Source: Tretioscincus oriximinensis (taxonomy: Eukaryota > Chordata > Lepidosauria > Squamata > Gymnophthalmidae). From it: a stretch of 64,000 bases of DNA. Location of the stretch: contig JAJVDF010000212.1 of the NCBI GenBank assembly GCA_022410635.1, positions 89,479 to 153,478 of the forward strand. The letters are read 5' to 3'. Position numbers and translations under genes: made by a program. Under the pieces are notes generated by a model, which did not search any database, had not been told where the DNA came from, and was given only the letters and a program-made list of their open reading frames with translations. The number at the start of each line of letters is the position of its first letter. Position 1 is the first letter of the stretch. Below are positions 11,650 through 21,475 of the stretch, in pieces.

Positions 11650-12540
11650 TAACTCCTCTCCGGAACACAGTGCTGCAAATACAGACGTTTAAGATGTCCT
11701 GTTCAAAAATATCCCTGATGTTAACTGTGATGAAATGATAGAACATTCACTCAAAACTGCGGTAGGACAAATGACTAATAAATCTAGTTTTAAAACTTAA
11801 ATTCTATTGAAAACACGGAGCTAAATTAGCCGCTGGTAGTAATGAAGACAAGCAGCGGAAACAGCCTTAACACTGTCCCTCGGCTTGATATGGACTTCCT
11901 CACTCTTAAGAAAAATGTCAGTATGATCCTTCAAAGCTTAAAATATGCACAGGACACTGGGGATAAAGTGTTAAAAGAAATTACGGACCTAAAAACCTCT
12001 GTAAGTGAAATTAAAGGAAAAACTGAAAAACATGAGCGAGATATAATTGAGATACCGGCTGCAATACAAACAACAACAAAAGAAAATGCAGAACTTAAAT
12101 CCAGAATTATAGACCTAACTAACCATAGCAAATGTAAAAATATTAAACTTTTTGGATTGCCGTCTAATATTCCCTTCATGGAACTAACAATAAAAATAAC
12201 ACAATGGTTGAAGGATTTAAATGTAGCCACTGAGGAGTCGGATGTTGAACGTGTTCACTGGCTTGCTTCATGCGGAACACCTCCTCTCATCAAAGCAGGA
12301 ATGTTATAATGGCATTTACAACTGAACATAAAAAGGAAGAAGTGTTTAAAATTCTGTGTAAGAAAAGAGACTTAAAATTTGGCCAAAACGGAATTCAGGT
12401 TTATTTAGACCTGGCAGCAGAAACCGCTATTGATAAATTTCCCATGATACCTTATGCTATTCTATTCATGGAAGGAAAACATTTTTCCTGGAGCTTTCCA
12501 TCTACACTATGAGTATTTGAAAATGATAGACTATACAATG
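11650..12540 (+). mobile_element. L1/Tx1-like LINE, ORF1 region
   Basis: An open frame at 11842-12309 and its shifted continuation at about 12270-12512 encode an L1-type ORF1 protein. It has a coiled-coil stretch rich in K/E with regular hydrophobics (SVSEIKGKTEKHERDI), then an RRM-like start (KCKNIKLFGLPSNI), a WLKDLNV segment, and a C-terminal part with HKKEEVFKILCKKRDLKF and LDLAAETA. L1 ORF1 proteins bind RNA as trimers. A frameshift near 12300 and a stop at 12510 break it. The copy is cut at about 12550 by a CR1 inserted in the opposite orientation. No L1 ORF2 is present. Confidence 0.65.
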
Positions 12541-12554
12541 CAAGAACAATTGAA

Positions 12555-15541
12555 CATAAGAACATAAGAAGAGCCATATTGGATCAGGCCACAGCCCATC
12601 TAGTCCAGCATTCTGTCTGACACAGATGCCCACCAGATGCACCTGAGCAGTCTAAACAGAGGAAGGCAAAATATGCACCTGTTCATGACGCCCTGCAAAT
12701 GGTATTTCAGGAGTCCTGCCTGTTGCTCATCTCGGAGTGAACATCCAGACATCCATCCTAGTACCTGTTTATACCCTTGGTGTCCATAAACCTGTCTAGT
12801 CCTGTCTTGAAACTATCCAAGCTGTTAGCTACCACTACCTCTTCAGGAAGTAAATTCCACAGGCCGATGACCCTCTGGGTGAAAAAATACTTTCCTTTTA
12901 TCTGTTCTCACTTTTCTACCCATCAGTTTTAAGTAGTGCCCTCTGGTCCTAGTGTTGTGTGATAGAGAAAACATTTTTTCACTATTCACCCTGTCCATCC
13001 CATGCATGATTTTGTACACTTCAATCAGATCAACTCTCAAATGTCGCCTTTCAAGGATGAAGAGGCCCAGACATTGCAGCCTGACTTCGTAAGGGAGGTG
13101 CTCCAGACCCATGATCATTTTTGTTGCCCTTTTCTGCACCTTCTCCAGTTCAAAAATATCCCTCTTGAGATGTGGTGACCAGAATTGAACACAGTATTCC
13201 AAATGTGGCCTCACCACAGATTTATAAAGAGGCAAAACAACATTTGTTCTTGTTTTCGATTACTTTCCTAATTATCCCCAACATGGAATTTGCCTTTTTT
13301 GCTGCTGCTGCACACTGGGTTGACATCTTCATCGAATTTCCCACCAACACCCCAAGATCCTTTTCTTGGTCAGTTACAGAAAGCTTGGTTCCAATCAGGT
13401 TGTAGGAGTAGTAGGGTTCTTTGCCCCTTGCACTTGCTTAAATTGAAGTGCATTTGCCACTTTGATGCCCACTCACCCAATTTCAATAGATCACTCTGGA
13501 GTGCCTTACAATCCTTTTCAATTTTCACTACCCTGAACATTTTAGTATCGTCAGCAAACTTGGCTACTTCACTATTTACCTCAGCATCCAGATCATTTAT
13601 GAATATATTGAAAAGCAAAGGTCCCAGTACAGACCCCTTGGGGTACCCCACATCTTACTTCTCTCCACTCAGAGAACTGTCTATTTATTACTACCCTCTG
13701 TTTTCTATCTTTTAGCCAATTTCCAATCCAGGACAAAGTCTGTCCTCTTATACCATGAGTGTGGAGCTGCTTTAGGAGCCTTTGATGAGGGACTTCAAAA
13801 GCCTCCTAAAAATCTAGATAGACAATATCAACTGGATCCCCTTTATCTACATGTTTGTTAACACTTCAAAGAATTCTAGCAAATTAATAAGGCATGATTT
13901 ACCTTTGCAGAAGACATGCTGAGTTTCATTCAGCAATGCGTGCTTCTCCAAATGTTTAGTAATTATGTTCTTAATTATGGTTTCCAACACTTTTCCTGGA
14001 ACTGATGTTAAACTAACGGGTCTATAATTTCCGGGATCATCCCAGGATCCTTTTTTGTAGATTGGCTACCCTCCAATCTACTTGTACTATGCCTGATTTT
14101 AAGGAAAGATTAAATATTTTGGTTAGAAATTCAGCAATTTCACATTTGAGTTCTTTAAGAATTCTTGGGTGAATGCCATCTGACCCTGGGGATTTATTAA
14201 TGTTCAACTTATTAAGGCTAGCAAGGACCTCCTCCCTATTCCTCTGTTGTTCTTCCTGAGAAGACTAAATCTGTTGCCGGTGAATTCCCTCTATCTTCGT
14301 CAGTGAAAACTGAAGCAAAAAATTCATTTAACCTCTTTGCAATTTCCACATCCTCCTTGATTATGCCCTTTTGTCCATTGCTATCTAGTGGTCTGACTGC
14401 TTTCTTGGTAGGATTCTTATTTCTGATGTATTTGAAAAAGTCCTTATTATTACTTTTAATATTCTTTGCAATGTGTTCCTCAAAGTTTTTTTTCGCATCC
14501 CTGACTACCACCTTGCATTTGGTTTGCCAGTTTGTGCTCCCTTCTGTTCTCCTCACTAAGATAAGCCTTCCTCTTTTTAAATGAGTTTGTCTTCATTCTA
14601 ATAACTTCCCTTACTGCAGAGGCAAGCCATACGGGTGTCTTCTTGGACTTGGCGGAAGTTTTCTTCTCTTGGGAATTATTTTATTGGAGCTTCCAATATT
14701 GTATTTGCAAACAATTTCCACATACTTTGAATTTTCTTTTTACTATTTTCCTCATTTTGGGAAAATTTCCTTTGTGAAAGTTCAAGGTTTCTGCTTGACG
14801 TTCTATCCACGTTCAGATTGAAAGTTATTGTATCGTGGTCACTGTTTCCTATGGAATCAGTTACAGTTACATCCTGTTCATTACTTAGGACTAAATCCAG
14901 GATTCCCTTGCCCCTGGTTGGTTCTAAAACCACCTGCTCTAGGAAGCAATCAGTTAGCATGTCTATAATCTTATTTCGCCGTATTGCCCAGCTGTAACTT
15001 CTTTTTGTTGCTTACTCGTGAAAGTTTATATTTGATTTGTTTCTTGCATTGGATGTCTTTCTTCTTTTTATGCCAATAAAGGCTATGATGATGATGATGA
15101 TGTCTAAGAATTTTATTTCTTTTTCATGAGTTGAACAAGAGTTTGCCCAATCAATATGTGGATAGTTGAAGTCTCCCATTATTACTACCCTTCCCTTTTT
15201 GGAAGCTTCAATGACCTCATGCTCCAAATGAGTATCACTTTCAGGTGTTTGGTTAGGAGGCCGGTAGCATACTCCCAATATTAGAATGGTTTTCTGACCT
15301 GATAATCTTACCCACAATGCTTCTGTGAATGGGTTGATTTTACCTGGAAATTCCAGTTCATAGGATTCAATCTCTTCTTTAACATACAAGGCTACACCAC
15401 CACCAGGTTTCCCTTTCCTATCTTTTCTGTATAGTTTGTAACCTGGGATTACTGTATTTCATTGCTTTTCTTCTGTTCACCAGCTTTCAGTTATGCCAAT
15501 AATATTGACATTATTGTCGTTCACTAAGCATTCCAACTCCC
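12555..15541 (-). mobile_element. CR1 LINE (aacataagaagagcc-ended type), 5'-truncated
   Basis: A minus-strand CR1 of about 3 kb, truncated in the endonuclease. Read 5' to 3' it holds: endonuclease parts near 15541-15110 (NIIGITES, GGVALYVKEEIES, VCYRPPNQTPE, GDFNYPHIDW); the remaining endonuclease (LEPTRGKGILDLVLSNE, SDHDTITF); a linker (14236-14556); RT with PKGSVLGPLLFNIFINDL and KFADDTK (13370-13651); and the C-terminal domain VRPHLEYCVQFWSPHLKRD (12843-13235). The 3' end at about 12555 reads aacataagaagagccatatt on the plus strand and lacks the ATTCTATG octamer seen at 45145. The frame changes several times, so it is inactive. A 134-bp insertion interrupts it at 14966-15099. Confidence 0.9.
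14966..15099 (+). mobile_element. Short retroposed insertion inside CR1 with 7-bp target duplication
   Basis: The CR1 endonuclease frame is interrupted between EIKFLDI and LTDCFLEQ. The flanks show the same 7 bases, atgtcta, at 14959-14965 and 15100-15106. The insert ends in tgccaataaaggc followed by a (atg)n tail, like the 3' end of a non-LTR element. A similar aataaag plus (ATT/ATG)n end occurs at about 30345. The parent family is not identified. Confidence 0.7.
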
Positions 15542-15785
15542 CTATACTTTATTTGCTAATTGCTGAAGCCATGAAACTTATGAAGGATTTAAAAATTCCA
15601 GAGGCCAAAATCCTTAAAGAAACCAACTTAGCAACAACTTCCACTACAAGGATTCTGGACTTTATCTATGCTCAAGCAACAGCATTAGAATTTAAGAATA
15701 TTCTAGCCACATATATTAAATTTTGGGCGTTCTTATGTGACTAAAATAACTACTTTGTAAAATATATTAAAAAATTAAAATTCAA
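15542..15785 (+). mobile_element. Possible continuation of the L1-like element
   Basis: A frame open from 15542 to 15741 (EAMKLMKDLKIPEAKILKETN, ending WAFLCD) follows directly after the CR1 5' end and could be the right half of the L1-like copy split by that insertion. It then runs into A/T-rich sequence (attaaaaaattaaaattc). I see no diagnostic L1 motif in it, so the link is by position only. Confidence 0.3.
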
Positions 15786-15789
15786 TTTT

Positions 15790-15916
15790 TTTTTTGCATA
15801 CTTCACAGATTTCTTGGGTGGGGATTTTGGAGGTGGGTGATTTGCATAATCATGAATATGTAAAATAGCATGAATATTAATTACCCCAGTTTGGGTCACA
15901 GAAAATATGGTCAGTC
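15790..15916 (-). mobile_element. Partial hAT-like element, one end only
   Basis: Shared with the complete copy at 48844-49177: a cacagatttcttggg-type block and the terminal block attacccca.tttgggtcacagaaaat.tggtcagtcta. The left terminus is missing, so no target duplication can be read. Confidence 0.55.
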
Positions 15917-16174
15917 TAATAAAGTACATGGTTGAAATAACGAATTTTGAGTTTTTAAATGAAAAGAGAAAAATATATCTAGGTCAATCAAATTCTTTTG
16001 AAATAAACAAAAATGGAATAAAGTTTTAAGATATATGAGAGGGAGAAGGCCTGGGTCATAATGGAACATTACTGAAATTCAAGTATTCTCTCTGTTGTAC
16101 AAATGGTTATAAGAATTTTTTTGCATCCGAGGGCAGGTGGGGGGAATTGGGTTTTATGTTCTGTTTTGTAACTA

Positions 16175-16340
16175 TACATAACATAAAAACATAAGAAGAG
16201 CCATACTGGATCAGGCCACAGCCCATCTAGTTCAGAGGCCCACCAGATGCACCTGGGCAGTCTGAACAGAGACAAGCAAAATATGGACCTGTTCATGACT
16301 CTCTGCAAATGGCATTTCAGGAGTCCTGCCTGTTGCTAAA
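16175..16340 (-). mobile_element. CR1 3' tail fragment
   Basis: The plus-strand text acataagaagagccatactg, then the block through catgactctctgcaaatgg, matches the 3' end of the CR1 at 12555. No coding content. Confidence 0.8.
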
Positions 16341-16914
16341 AATCCCCAAACTCCAAGCGCTCTCTTCCTGGTGATCTTTTGCCCCTCTTCCTTGGGCTGG
16401 AAAAAGGAAGTGACTGAGCTGGTTTGCTAGCTCCTCCCTCTGATTCACCAGCAATTATCATAATTTATGTTTTGTTGTATGTCACACAATATGTTGGAAA
16501 ATAAAAATTATTAATAATAAAATGTAGGCAGAGAGTAAAATACATATAATTTTGCACTGAAGAGGTTAATTGTAGGTAGTGAAAAAATGCAAAGAAAAAA
16601 CTCCCAGCTTGGAGAACTGTGGCAACTCAGCATCCCAGCCCCACTCTACAGATATTCACTCCTGTAACAAAATCTCATAAATATGGAATCTTCTTTGCAG
16701 AAATTAAGAGAAGAAGCCATGTTAATCTAGATCATAATTCCTAGCAAGGGGAATTAGTAACATTTTAAAGATTAACAGGATGGTGGTGGTAAAAAAAAAA
16801 CCTCAGTAGCATGAATTTTCATAGACTTTCTTCAAATGAGTGCAGTGTCTCAGAATAGACTATATAGGCATGTGTGTGTATGTGGTGATAAACTGTCAAG
16901 TTGTTAAAACTTCA

Positions 16915-17841
16915 TGTGGAATAGATGAAGGAATTGAAGGAAAACTTATCAAATTTGCTGATGACACAAAAATAGGTGGTGTTGCTAATACTAAACAAGA
17001 CAGAGATAGGATTCAAAAAGATCTAGACAAACTTGAACAATGGGCTGAAACTAACAGAATGGTATTTAACAGAGAAATGCAAGATCCTACATCTGGGCAA
17101 AAATAATGAAAACAGCACGTATAGAATGGGAGGAATATGTCTGAACAGCAGCACAGGTGAGAAGGACCTGGGTGTTTTGGTAGATCACAGATTAAACATG
17201 AGTCAACAGTGTGAAGCAGCTGCGAAAAAGGCAAACACAATCCTGGGATGTATCAAGAGGGGCATAGAATCTCGCTCACGTGAAGTAATTATTCCTCTCT
17301 ACAGTACTTTGGTACGACCACACTTGGAATACTGTGTTCAGTTCTGGGGGGGCCAATTTAAAAAGGACATTGATAAACTAGAGCAAATACAAAAGAGAGT
17401 TACAAGGATGGTGAGTGGTCTGGAAACCATGTCCTATGAGGAACGNNNNNNNNNNNNNNNNNNNNNNNNNNNNNNNNNNNNNNNNNNNNNNNNNNNNNNN
17501 NNNNNNNNNNNNNNNNNNNNNNNNNNNNNNNNNNNNNNNNNNNNNNNNNNNNNNNNNNNNNNNNNNNNNNNNNNNNNNNNNNNNNNNNNNNNNNNNNNNN
17601 NNNNNNNNNNNNNNNNNNNNNNNNNNNNNNNNNNNNNNNNNNNNNNNNNNNNNNNNNNNNNNNNNNNNNNNNNNNNNNNNTGCCACAGGGGGTGGTGAGT
17701 TCGCCTTCCCTGGAAGTTTTCAAACAGAGACTGGACAGTCATCTGTCTGGGATGGTTTAATGAATCCTGCATCGACCAGGGGGTTGGACCCGATGACCCT
17801 GGAGGTCCCTTGCGACTCTATGATTCTATGATTCTATGATT
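16915..17841 (+). mobile_element. CR1 LINE (ATTCTATG-tailed type), 5'-truncated, contains gap
   Basis: The copy starts inside the reverse transcriptase (EGIEGKLIKFADDTKIGG, holding the FADD catalytic motif). It continues through TNRMVFNRE, then after a frameshift through GEKDLGVLVDHRLNMSQQ and LVRPHLEYCVQFWG to SGLETMSYEE, and after the n run to SSPSLEVFKQRLDSHLSGM. It ends with the octamer repeats tctatgattctatgattcta typical of CR1. The protein is nearly identical to the minus-strand copy at 45145-48412, so the two are the same young subfamily. Inactive through truncation and frameshift. Confidence 0.92.
17446..17680. other. Assembly gap (235 n)
   Basis: A run of unknown bases inside the CR1 copy. 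The corresponding stretch in the sister CR1, between tgccacagg (rc of 45291-45299) and gaacg (rc of 45527-45531), is 227 bp, so the gap size is realistic and probably holds only CR1 sequence. Confidence 0.95.
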
Positions 17842-17934
17842 AGACGTGTAAACCTATTAGAATGTTATATTATAAAAGGATACTGACCGGAAACCAGAAA
17901 AAAATGTATTAAATCAATCTGACAACTACTTAGA

Positions 17935-18640
17935 CATCATCTTTAAGGCTGAAGAGCACTAAACATTGCAGCCTGATTTCTTAAAGGATGTGTTCTGAGT
18001 TCCTGATCATTTTGGGTTTTTTTTTTGCACTTTTCCCAGTTTCAGAATATCTTTCCATGCAGTAACCAGAATTATACACAATACTCCAAATGTGGCCTAG
18101 TTTAAAATTTATAAAGAGACATAAGAGTGCTTGTAGATTAGTTTTCTATTCCACTCCTGATTATCCTTGTGTCTTGATTGGGGCTGACACTTTTATTGTG
18201 CTAACCATCAGAACCTCAAAGTTTCTTTCTTGGCCTGTCACAGAAGACATCAGTTTTTAGGTGCAATGGGGACAACATGCATAACTTTGTGTTTACTAAC
18301 ATTGAAGCGTATTTGCCACTTCACTGCCTATTCTTGCAATTCTGAAAGATCTTTATGAAGCACTTCACAATCTCCAACCCATCATTACTCTGAATAATTT
18401 AGTGTCCCACAGCAAGCTACTAGCTCACGGCTTAGCTCTCCTACTGGAACATTTATAATTAAATTAAACAAACAAAAGTCCCAGTACTGAACCTTGGAGG
18501 AAATCCATTTTTTTTTACTTCCTTCCACATACTTGCAATCCATTTCATGTGAATTTCTTTTCTGATATTATATATTTATATTGTCAATACTTTCAAATTC
18601 TGTCAAGAATGTTATTAATTGTATCCTAAAATGATCTAAT
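17935..18640 (-). mobile_element. Old, diverged CR1 LINE
   Basis: On the minus strand the text follows the CR1 order seen at 12900-13650 at low identity: aacattgcagcctgatttct, ttccagt.tcagaatatct, atactccaaatgtggcctag, gtatttgccacttca, and the segment equivalent to the RT (cagtactgaaccttggagg). No frame is open. It was probably inserted long before its neighbours. Confidence 0.75.
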
Positions 18641-19790
18641 TGCCAGTGTCCTGTTTTCATCCTTGTGGGGTAGGGAGGAGATAAATGATCTGAAATACAG
18701 GTCACATTCAGTGCAGAGTATAAGCCATTTTATACTGAGAAAAATCTCTTCTCTATATTTTTGTGCACTTTTGGTGCAGTCCCAGCTCTATTCCTGCCAG
18801 TGCGTCCTCTAACCTGGGAAATTAGCTGAGGTTCAAAGCCGCAGCAATTCAAGCATACACACATAAGGTACAAATGTTCTCACTGTCTAGTACAAAGCAT
18901 TCGATCAAGCACAAAAATAAGCATTAACTCCCTTCAGGAATGGTGCCTTGAGACAGCAATGAATTTCAAAGAATCTTAAAAGCAGGGATGGATGAGGAAG
19001 GAAGAGTGAAGTTCAAATAGTACAACACTGCTACTAAAATTAATAGTCCTGTGATGCCACCTCTGATTTGTCTATTGTTCATCTCCTGTTGTCTTTAAAG
19101 GTGGCTAATACAAAATTATTTGTATTTGACATAAAAACAACCAGAGAAACAAAAGAAGCTGTTTAGATTTCAAGTGTAAAACATGCAAATATAAGTAAGA
19201 ACTCTCCGGCGAGTTAGGACATTCATATGAATGACAACTATAATATCTGGAATTATCATTCTGTAAATTCTTATTTTTATGTGAACATATATGGATAAAT
19301 AGTTGCAGTCTTAATCCTATTTCTGTCCCCTCAAAAGCCCTTCACACAATTGTATGCAAAATGCATAAATGAGAGGTTATTATTTTAACAAAGAAAGTTC
19401 AACAATGACAACAAAACTGCACAGCTTTTCAAAAAAAATGGATCAATTTGCAATGTGGCCTACAAGAGAATTCCTACTGAAACAAACCTTAGCTGGGTTC
19501 AACAGGCTATCTGCCTCCTTGTTGGTAACACTGGTTCCCTGGAAAATTAAATCTGATAACAGCAGCTGTTTTATCGGATACCTATTTTCAGTACATCTTT
19601 CTCTTGAAATGTTTACTGTACTTAAAAGTGGACAGCCTATGAAAAGAGGTTCAAAGAACATCATTTTGATGGTAAAGCACTTTGAATTATAATGGGAATT
19701 CTGAATAATAATAAGTTAATAAACAAAGCTTCACTGGAACATTTAACGTTAAAAGGGAAACATAAAACAATTCGGTACTTCAGTTGGAGC
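18641..19790. other. Non-coding DNA, nothing recognised
   Basis: AT-rich with no repeat recognised. A 107-codon open frame at 19369-19692 on the plus strand has no domain, no splice context and unremarkable composition, so I do not call it a gene. Confidence 0.4.
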
Positions 19791-19794
19791 ATTC

Positions 19795-20040
19795 AATGAA
19801 AAATAAGGGGACTTGTAGCACTTGGAGACTAACAAGAGAAAGGTAGATAGCATAAGCTTTTGTAGAAATGTCTACTTCAGATGCTAAGGGGCCAATGTCA
19901 GGAAACTGTGTGAGAGATGACGAAGGACATGTAAATGTGATACGAGGATTAACTCTATGTGAGAAACTTCTGCCAGCTGTGGCAGAAGTTAATCCTTTCA
20001 AGTAGAGGAAAATTCCTAGTGGAGCAAGATACATCTCACT
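19795..20040 (-). mobile_element. Penelope-like element, 3' end
   Basis: Read on the minus strand, the sequence runs through agcatctgaagtagacattt, aaaagcttatgctatctacc and tctcttgttagtctccaagtg, ending near 19795. This is the 3' block commonly found at reptile Penelope-like elements, and it recurs at 21379-21475, 40376-40450 and 42405-42495. Just upstream is cagctggcagaagtttctcac, which belongs to the same element. Confidence 0.7.
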
Positions 20041-20800
20041 GAAATCAGTACCATATCATCAGCATATAATAGGATATTAACAGATCTTTCTGAAATGTGT
20101 GGACCGTGAAGCTCTGGGAGATTTAGGGCATCTATTACATCGTTCACATAAAAATTAAATAAAAACGGAGCTAGGATGCACCTTTGACGCACACATGAGG
20201 TTGTACTGATTGGCTGAGAAAGAGCTCCACTCGAACCGAGGCGAACCTTCAGTGATGTATCTGTGTAAAGTTCTTTAATTAAGCCTAAAAGTCTAGCATC
20301 AATGTTTGTTGATGACAATTTGTTCCAGAGAATATCACGGTTTATAGAGTCAAAAGCAGCTGTTAGGTCAATGAAGGCTGTGTAAAGTTTTATTCTGTTG
20401 GAGTTATATTTTTTGAATAAGGTGTTGCAAAATGAAGCAGTTATCAATGGTGGAACGACCATTCCTAAAACCTGACTGTTCTTCATGTATAATGCTGTTA
20501 TCAGCTGCCCATTGTTCATTCTTTTTTAGTAGATATTTTGCGTAGACCTTTGCTGTAATGTCAATTAAACTGATTGGGCGATAATTCTTCGGGTTGGCTT
20601 TATCACCTTTTTTATATATTGGGACAATGATGCTTATTTTCCATCCCTTGGGGATCTGGCCAGAGTTATTGATATATGTAAATAGGCCAGCGAGCAGTTG
20701 AGACCACCAATCAAGCATACGTTTAAATAGTTCTGGTGGCATGAAATCTTCTCCTGGGGCAATAGTTCTGGTGGCATGAAATCTTCTCCTGGGGCGCATC
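20041..20800 (-). mobile_element. Non-LTR reverse transcriptase fragment inside the Penelope-like element
   Basis: The minus-strand coding sequence has the RT motif order: GWKISIIVPIYKKGDKANPK and NYRPISL, EQSGFRNGRSTIDN, AFIDLTAAFDSINRD (catalytic D), then a block equivalent to SGVRQGCILAPFLFN (here SCVRQRC), and YADDMVLIS (catalytic DD). The family looks like the I/Jockey group but is unresolved. It differs from CR1 (FADD) and R4. A frameshift at about 20410-20510 breaks it. It stops right after YADD, so the C-terminus and 3' end are missing. A 35-bp tandem duplication is present at 20726-20795. Confidence 0.75.
20726..20795. repeat. 35-bp tandem duplication
   Basis: Two adjacent identical units, 20726-20760 and 20761-20795, each starting aatagttctggtggcatg and ending ctcctggggc. 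The second copy reaches the 5' edge of the RT fragment. Confidence 0.95.
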
Positions 20801-21378
20801 AATCAAATAATTAACTGGTATTATAAAAAGTATAATGGGCCAGGAAACCATTGTCTCTGTTAAGTCCCTTGTGGATGTCTTCCATTTCTGCTGCTTCTCT
20901 TTCAAATCTTCCTTTGGAGTTTTCTTTTTCTTTTTCAAGGACTGCAGTTCTTAAGTCTGAGTTAGAATGTCCTGGAAAGTTGAAGTGTTCTGCAACAGAT
21001 TTCTGTGTGTTGTAATTTCAAATATCAGATTTGTGTCCATTTACTGTCTGGCATAGGGACTCTCCTCTTTGCCCAGTGTAGAGCGCTGAAGGGCATTGTT
21101 GGCAGAAAATGGAATACACCACATTAGAAGATGAGCAAGTAAAAGTGCCCCTAATATTGTGGGTGGTGTGATTAGGTCCCGTGATTACATTGCCAGGGTG
21201 GATGTGTGAGCAGAGTTGGCATCTGGGTTTGGGGTAGGGTCGTATTCCCATTTCTTCATCTGTGCTGTGTATCCTCTTGTGTATAAGGAGATGCTTGAGG
21301 GTAGGTGGCTGTCTGTAGGCAAGCAAAGGTCTGCCACCAAGTGCAGCCTGATCACTCAAGATCTTTCCTTGCCTCAGC
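20801..21378 (-). mobile_element. Penelope-like element, GIY-YIG endonuclease region
   Basis: The frame at 21018-21380 encodes the C-terminal part of a Penelope-like protein. It contains AYRQPPTLKHLL, a Cys pair (RCQLCSHI), TFTCSSSNVVYSIFCQQC and LYTGQRGESLCQTVNGHKSD. The VVYSI/LYTGQ blocks correspond to the GIY and YIG motifs, and the nearby Cys/His match the extra zinc-binding motif of the Neptune/Poseidon groups. After a stop the frame goes on as AEHFNFPGHSNSDLRTAV and FEREAAEMEDIHKGLNRDNG. This enzyme nicks target DNA during retroposition. The RT half is absent and the copy is 5'-truncated at 21378. Confidence 0.85.
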
Positions 21379-21475
21379 ATCTGAAGTAGACAAGCTCATG
21401 CCATCTACCTTTCTCTTGTTAGTGTCCAAGTGCTAAACCCCCCTTGCTGGACTTTCTACTAAGACTAACATGGTT
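21379..21475 (+). mobile_element. Inverted Penelope-like 3' tail
   Basis: The plus strand carries the element's own 3' block (cagcatctgaagtagaca, ccatctacctttctcttgtt, agtgtccaagtgcta) in opposite orientation to the adjacent coding part. It ends in gactaacatggttatttctc. Confidence 0.7.

Noticed and set aside
19369..19692. 107-codon plus-strand frame
   Set aside because: No homology recognised, no Kozak or splice context, AT-rich codons; chance length in this composition.
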